Assembly: GCA_021820645.1 (NCBI GenBank)
Contig: JAKADJ010000087.1
Location: 1-8,326, forward strand
Direction: 5' to 3'
Source of the DNA: Bacillota bacterium
GTDB taxonomy: Bacteria; Bacillota_E; Sulfobacillia; Sulfobacillales; Sulfobacillaceae
Length of the DNA: 8,326 nucleotides
Shown here one piece after another: positions 5,514-8,326 of the stretch. The notes under the pieces are model-generated. The model saw only the letters and a list, made by a program, of their open reading frames with translations. It searched no databases and was not told the DNA's origin. A program made the position numbers and the translations under genes. Every line of letters starts with the position of its first letter. The stretch's first letter is position 1.

Positions 5514-5637
5514 GGCTTGCCAAATTGCTTGTTTTTTTAGAAGCAACCGGGGGAACCAGATTTGGGGTGAATCTTGCTTGCAAGTAGGGCCTCTCTCCGA
5601 GCCCGAACCCGTCAGCTAACTCCGGAGGCAATATCCT
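5514..5637 (+). promoter_or_regulatory. ydaO/yuaA-type cyclic di-AMP riboswitch
   Basis: The conserved blocks of this class appear in order: GGGGGAACCA (5549-5558), GGGGTGAAT (5564-5572), AGGG (5586-5589) and GAACCCGTCAGCTAAC (5605-5620). TTGCC (5517-5521) pairs with GGCAA (5627-5631) as a closing helix, and TTGCTT/AAGCAA (5525-5530 with 5541-5546) forms an arm. Known members bind c-di-AMP and usually turn expression off; they often precede wall hydrolase genes, as here. The aptamer ends at the ribosome site GAGGGGAGA (5638-5646), with no room for a terminator, so control is probably through ribosome access. Confidence 0.93.
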
Positions 5638-5652
5638 GAGGGGAGACTACTT

Positions 5653-6810
5653 ATGCAGAATGTGTTTCGCCAGGGGGCACGAATTGGTGCCATGGCGGTA
5701 GCTATGGGTGTCATGGCTTCGCCCAGCGTATTCGCCCAAACAGTTCCCGCGACAACGGCTGCGCTGGCCCAAGTACATCCGGCAATGCGGCAGGTGCTGC
5801 AATATGGTAGTCGCAATCACTGGGTCGCCACCCTCCAAGCCGACTTGAAGTTATTAGGATACACGGGAGTTGGCCCCACAGATGGCATCTTCGGGCCCCG
5901 GACGCTCAACGCTTTACAGGCGTTTGAGTCCGCTAATGGATTTACAGTCAATGGGAAGACCAGTGCGCCCGTATGGCAAGATGTTCTTGCAGGCCTCAAT
6001 CTGGTTCCGAGCGTGGGGACTACGACCAGTACGACGATCTTGAATCGTCAAATCGCGAAACATCCTGCGATGTCGCAATGGCTTCGTAAAGGGAGCCGAG
6101 GGCACTGGGTGATGACACTGCAGGCTAACCTACGGCTTTTGGGATATAAGAGTGTGGGACCCGTAGATGGAATCTTTGGGCCTTTGACTCAAGCGGCCTT
6201 AGAACAATTTCAAAAAACTCATAACCTGGCCGTTAATGGGATCGCAACACCGGCCACTTGGCAGCTGATTTTGAGCGGATTAGGAGTGCTCGATAACAAG
6301 GCTCCAGCATCCACGGCCCAGCCCACGGTGACCACGACGACAACGGCACCGGCATCGCAACCAACCGGGACGACGAGTACCACACCGCCAACTTCGCAAC
6401 CAACGGTGACGACCACGACCTCCCCGGCGCCCTCCACGACTGTGACCACGTCATCCGGTGGAACGCAAATGATAGATGGTTATCCTGTAATCGCTGTGTA
6501 TCATGTGCGAGCCACTGCCTACGGGCCGAGCCTCAAGGATAACTATCCGTTTGGACCGGTAGATGCTTTTGGACAACCCCTCGAACCGGGCATGATTGCG
6601 GTAGATCCTTCGTTGATTCCTCTAAAGTCCCGCGTCTATGTGAAGGGGTACACGGATTCTAACCTACCGACCGGAGGCTTCTTAGGGCGGGCGATGGATA
6701 CCGGTGGTGCCATCAAGGGGCACAGGATAGACATTTTCATGAATGCCAATCCACAAACCGTGTCCAATTTCGGCATAGAACCGGTTACCGTATATGTCTT
6801 AGGAAACTAG
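5653..6810 (+). CDS. Secreted cell-wall protein: two peptidoglycan-binding domains plus 3D domain
   Basis: 385 residues. A signal peptide (1-28: Arg6 and Arg10, a hydrophobic core, then SVFA before Gln29) directs export. Two PG_binding_1 domains follow at about 42-114 and 137-211, each with HWV.TLQ..L..LGY....G..DGIFGP.T..AL..F. A Thr/Pro/Ser-rich linker (215-270) leads to a C-terminal 3D domain (about 284-383). The three aspartates that name it are Asp318 (AVDPSLIPL), Asp349 (AMDTGGAIKG) and Asp360 (RIDIF). The 3D fold resembles the MltA/RlpA double-psi barrel, and such proteins are taken to be lytic transglycosylases or wall-remodelling factors, as in Rpf-like and YocH proteins. The start is supported by GAGGGGAGA six bases upstream. 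Expression is under a c-di-AMP riboswitch, linking wall turnover to osmotic or wall state, and a terminator follows directly, so it is monocistronic. Confidence 0.93.
   Translation: MQNVFRQGARIGAMAVAMGVMASPSVFAQTVPATTAALAQVHPAMRQVLQYGSRNHWVATLQADLKLLGYTGVGPTDGIFGPRTLNALQAFESANGFTVNGKTSAPVWQDVLAGLNLVPSVGTTTSTTILNRQIAKHPAMSQWLRKGSRGHWVMTLQANLRLLGYKSVGPVDGIFGPLTQAALEQFQKTHNLAVNGIATPATWQLILSGLGVLDNKAPASTAQPTVTTTTTAPASQPTGTTSTTPPTSQPTVTTTTSPAPSTTVTTSSGGTQMIDGYPVIAVYHVRATAYGPSLKDNYPFGPVDAFGQPLEPGMIAVDPSLIPLKSRVYVKGYTDSNLPTGGFLGRAMDTGGAIKGHRIDIFMNANPQTVSNFGIEPVTVYVLGN
6307..6462 (+). repeat. Thr/Ser/Pro-rich linker repeats in the 3D-domain protein
   Basis: The DNA repeats units encoding SQPT-x-T-T-T with A-P or P-P spacers; CGCAACCAAC recurs near 6356 and 6396. 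The stretch gives a flexible, possibly O-glycosylated, wall-spanning linker between the second peptidoglycan-binding domain and the 3D domain. Copy number of the unit may vary between strains. Confidence 0.7.
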
Positions 6811-6825
6811 CACTGTCATTCGGAG

Positions 6826-6857
6826 AAAAGAGGGAGGCCCAACGGTCTCCCTCCTTT
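6826..6857 (+). terminator. Intrinsic terminator after the 3D-domain gene
   Basis: GAGGGAGGCC (6830-6839) pairs with GGTCTCCCTC (6844-6853) over 10 bp, one of them G-U, around a CAAC loop. AAAA precedes the stem and CTTT follows at 6854-6857. The U-tract is short, but the stem is strong and sits 19 bases after the stop codon. Confidence 0.75.
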
Positions 6858-7025
6858 ACGTGTGGGGTGGGGCTGGGGCCGCACCGGATTGGGTATTCAT
6901 GGCCCATGGCATACTGCCCGCTGATAACTTTGGATGGGGCGATGTAGTGATATCTAATGGTTGGGTGAAAAGTGCAGGAAGTGCCATGATCGACGTTTGT
7001 AACCCAGCTATCGAGGTCAGCCTGA
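6858..7025. other. Gene-free stretch between terminator and omega RNA-like region
   Basis: I see no supported gene here. A short plus-strand frame (6860-7042, 60 residues) lacks a ribosome site and resembles nothing I know. If the downstream structure is an omega RNA, the last 15-20 bases of this stretch (about 7008-7025) would be its guide, and the left end of the old element would lie near 7020. Confidence 0.4.
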
Positions 7026-7228
7026 GCCGCCGCCGTAAATGACGGCCGGGTTCGAACGAAAGCGGCGGGAGGCGATCGGCTCCGTTCCTTTGATGCAGAA
7101 CTCGAGATGCTTCTCTAGTCTCAAGCTCGGCATGGACCAAGCTGGGCCGAACGAGGATGCGACCCATGGGAACATTGGCGAAGAGAGGTTAACGTCACCA
7201 GTCCCGTAATGGAGGAAGAGATTCGATC
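7026..7228 (+). ncRNA. Candidate IscB-associated omega RNA (HEARO-like), possibly relic
   Basis: About 200 bases directly upstream of the IscB-type start codon, the place and size expected for an omega RNA scaffold. Possible helices: CCGCC/GGCGG (7027-7031 with 7064-7068) enclosing CCGT/ACGG (7033-7036 with 7042-7045); GGAG/CTCC (7068-7071 with 7080-7083); GAGA/TCTC (7104-7107 with 7119-7122); TCGGC/GCCGA (7127-7131 with 7146-7150) enclosing CCA/TGG (7137-7139 with 7143-7145); and GGGAAC/GTCCC (7168-7173 with 7201-7205). No coding frame fits. The assignment rests on position and foldability; I could not align it to the HEARO model. Whether it is still transcribed is unknown. Confidence 0.5.
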
Positions 7229-7348
7229 ATGGCAGCCGTTCTGGACCAGCGCAAAAAACCACTCACGCCGTGCACAGAAAAACGGGCACGGCCCATGCTC
7301 GAGCGCATGCGCGCTCGGGTGCACCAGGTCGCCCCCTGTCCTTATTAA
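7229..7348 (+). pseudogene. iscB: Truncated IscB: N-terminal PLMP-type domain remnant
   Basis: A 39-codon frame after GGAGGAAGAG (7211-7220). It reads MAAVLDQRKKPLTPCTEKRA and continues RPMLERMRARVHQVAPCPY before TAA. This matches the start of IscB proteins: VLD-x-R-K-K-PLxP-C-x-EKRAR-x-LLERGRARVHR-x-xP, normally followed by FTIRL and then RuvC and HNH nuclease domains. Here the frame breaks where FTIRL should begin, and no RuvC or HNH segment appears in the roughly 210 bases before the next gene, so the nuclease is gone. IscB is the RNA-guided nuclease ancestor of Cas9, carried by IS200/IS605-type elements. A retained function for the short peptide is possible but has no support here. Confidence 0.82.
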
Positions 7349-7557
7349 CCTTGACGTTTCAGCTTTTCGACAACGCTGCCTAATCGTTAGTAGTAATCTG
7401 CGTGCAGTAGATATATAGCCATAAAAGGATTCTCGGTGGGCGCGTCGAATTGTTACTAAAGAACGTTCATGCGTCGCCTCGCGGGGGGCTTTAGAAGCCG
7501 CTGGCCGCTTGAGATGGTGTGATATTGAAAAAATCTGAGTAAAGGTGGGGATAACGA
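7349..7557. other. Intergenic remainder of the IscB element and leader of the GGDEF gene
   Basis: There is no supported gene. GGCTT-TAG-AAGCC at 7487-7499 forms a perfect short hairpin that could be part of an old element right end. TATATA at 7412-7417 is a -10-like sequence without a good -35. The ribosome site of the GGDEF gene (AGGTGGGG, 7543-7550) lies at the right edge. A minus-strand frame across 7121-7579 looks like a shadow. Confidence 0.4.
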
Positions 7558-8326
7558 ATGCCCGAAGTTCCTCATTCAAATCCCTCCTCGAGCGAGGACT
7601 CGACTCGCCCCGCCGAAGACTCCAATATCGTCGAACATCTCTTTTACGCCCTCCCCTTTCCCTTACTTCTCGTCGACGCCGTGGGGGCGTTGATCAAATG
7701 TAATACGGAAGCCGAAAGGCTGTTTGGGTTAGAGCTGTCGGACCACCAGCATGGCACGGTGCTCTCCCTCTTGACCGTGGCCCGGACGACGGAGAACGGC
7801 CTCTCCCCCTGGACGAACTGGGAGGCGTTTCACCGCGATCTCCGTACGGGGAATCGCATTCCTTGCCATCTACGCAGTCGCGACGGTCATATTGTGGTCG
7901 GAGAGGTAGTGGGCACTCCGTTGGTCCATCGAGGAGTCTCTTACACCCTGCTGGCACTGGTGGAAGACCGCACCGCCGACGTGTTGGTGGATACGCCACC
8001 CGCATGGGCGCTCACTGATCCGATGACCGGGCTCCCCAACCGCGTCTTCTGGGATCAACAGCGCGCTACCTGCAATGCAGCGTCTGGGACCTTGCTGTTC
8101 ATGGATCTGGATGATCTAAAAACCGTGAACGATTTGTACGGCCATGACGCGGGAGACCACCTATTGGCGCTGGTGGGTCAAGCGGTACAGTCGCTCCCGC
8201 TTCCAGAGGGGGTCTTAGTGCGGTACGGCGGCGATGAATTCGTGGGGTGGTGTCGAGGCTCCCGTGGCCTAGAGGCGCAAGCCTATGCGCTCGCGATTAA
8301 TGAGCGGCTGCAAGCCCTCGCGGCGA
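7558..8326 (+). CDS. PAS-GGDEF protein, probable diguanylate cyclase (3' end outside window)
   Basis: 256 complete codons are visible and the frame runs off the window. Residues about 24-138 look like a PAS domain (FYALPFPLLLVDAVGALIKCNTEAERLFG, later HLRSRDGHIVVGEVVGTPL and VSYTLLALVEDRT). A GGDEF domain begins at 152 with TDPMTGLPNR (153-162), then FMDLDDLKTVNDLYGHDAGD (181-200) and RYGGDEF (222-228) with the intact active-site motif. Such enzymes join two GTP into c-di-GMP. The inhibitory RxxD site expected at 215-218 is LPEG, so product inhibition at that site is probably absent. There is no signal peptide or membrane segment, so it is a soluble sensor-enzyme. Start: ATG with AGGTGGGG (7543-7550) seven bases upstream. 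The gene looks richer in G+C than the operons to its left. An EAL or other domain may follow beyond the window. Confidence 0.9.
   Translation, partial: MPEVPHSNPSSSEDSTRPAEDSNIVEHLFYALPFPLLLVDAVGALIKCNTEAERLFGLELSDHQHGTVLSLLTVARTTENGLSPWTNWEAFHRDLRTGNRIPCHLRSRDGHIVVGEVVGTPLVHRGVSYTLLALVEDRTADVLVDTPPAWALTDPMTGLPNRVFWDQQRATCNAASGTLLFMDLDDLKTVNDLYGHDAGDHLLALVGQAVQSLPLPEGVLVRYGGDEFVGWCRGSRGLEAQAYALAINERLQALAA

Noticed and set aside
7046..7069. GGGTTCGAAC resembling a tRNA T-loop
   Set aside because: The five bases on each side do not pair as a T-stem, and no acceptor, D or anticodon arms are found around it.
6856..7167. 103-residue minus-strand frame
   Set aside because: It runs antisense over the terminator flank and omega RNA-like region, has low-complexity Arg/Pro/Ser content, and no ribosome site was found.
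7121..7579. 152-residue minus-strand frame
   Set aside because: It covers the IscB remnant, the leader and the GGDEF start in antisense, has no ribosome site and has no recognisable domain.

Overview
The window looks like part of a Firmicutes chromosome of moderate G+C, possibly a Sulfobacillus-like acidophile. That is inference from the gene set (DUF1540, YtxH and DUF948 proteins, a ydaO-type c-di-AMP riboswitch, a 3D-domain wall protein) and from strong GGAGG ribosome sites; no rRNA or taxonomic marker is present.

Layout. Bases 1-345 hold three imperfect 21-bp direct repeats, a possible promoter and a clear intrinsic terminator. Bases 360-2922 (+) are a probable operon: a cysteine-rich DUF1540 protein, a two-domain ferritin-like protein ending in an encapsulin cargo-loading motif, the encapsulin shell protein, and a zinc-ribbon Nudix hydrolase. 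Bases 2919-3631 (-) are a two-gene envelope operon (YtxH, DUF948) convergent with it. Bases 3803-5355 (+) are a GT4 glycosyltransferase of the SQD2/MgtA type overlapping a GtrA-family membrane protein. Bases 5484-6857 (+) are a full unit: promoter, c-di-AMP riboswitch, a secreted wall protein (two peptidoglycan-binding domains, Thr-rich linker, 3D domain) and terminator. Bases 6858-7557 hold a decayed IscB locus: a structured stretch where the omega RNA (HEARO) is expected, then a 39-codon ORF keeping only the N-terminal PLMP-type domain. From 7558 a PAS-GGDEF protein runs off the right edge.

How the parts work together. The first operon most likely builds a protein nanocompartment that stores or oxidises iron: the shell assembles around the di-iron cargo, which docks through its C-terminal TVGPLR motif. 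The cargo is unusual because it is a tandem duplication of a four-helix di-iron domain, with the second copy lacking one histidine ligand. The centre concerns the envelope: membrane-anchored small proteins, a glycolipid or lipid-linked sugar pair, and a wall-remodelling enzyme under c-di-AMP control. The window therefore contains both a c-di-AMP sensor RNA and a candidate c-di-GMP synthase. The IscB remnant marks old mobile-element activity beside the GGDEF gene.
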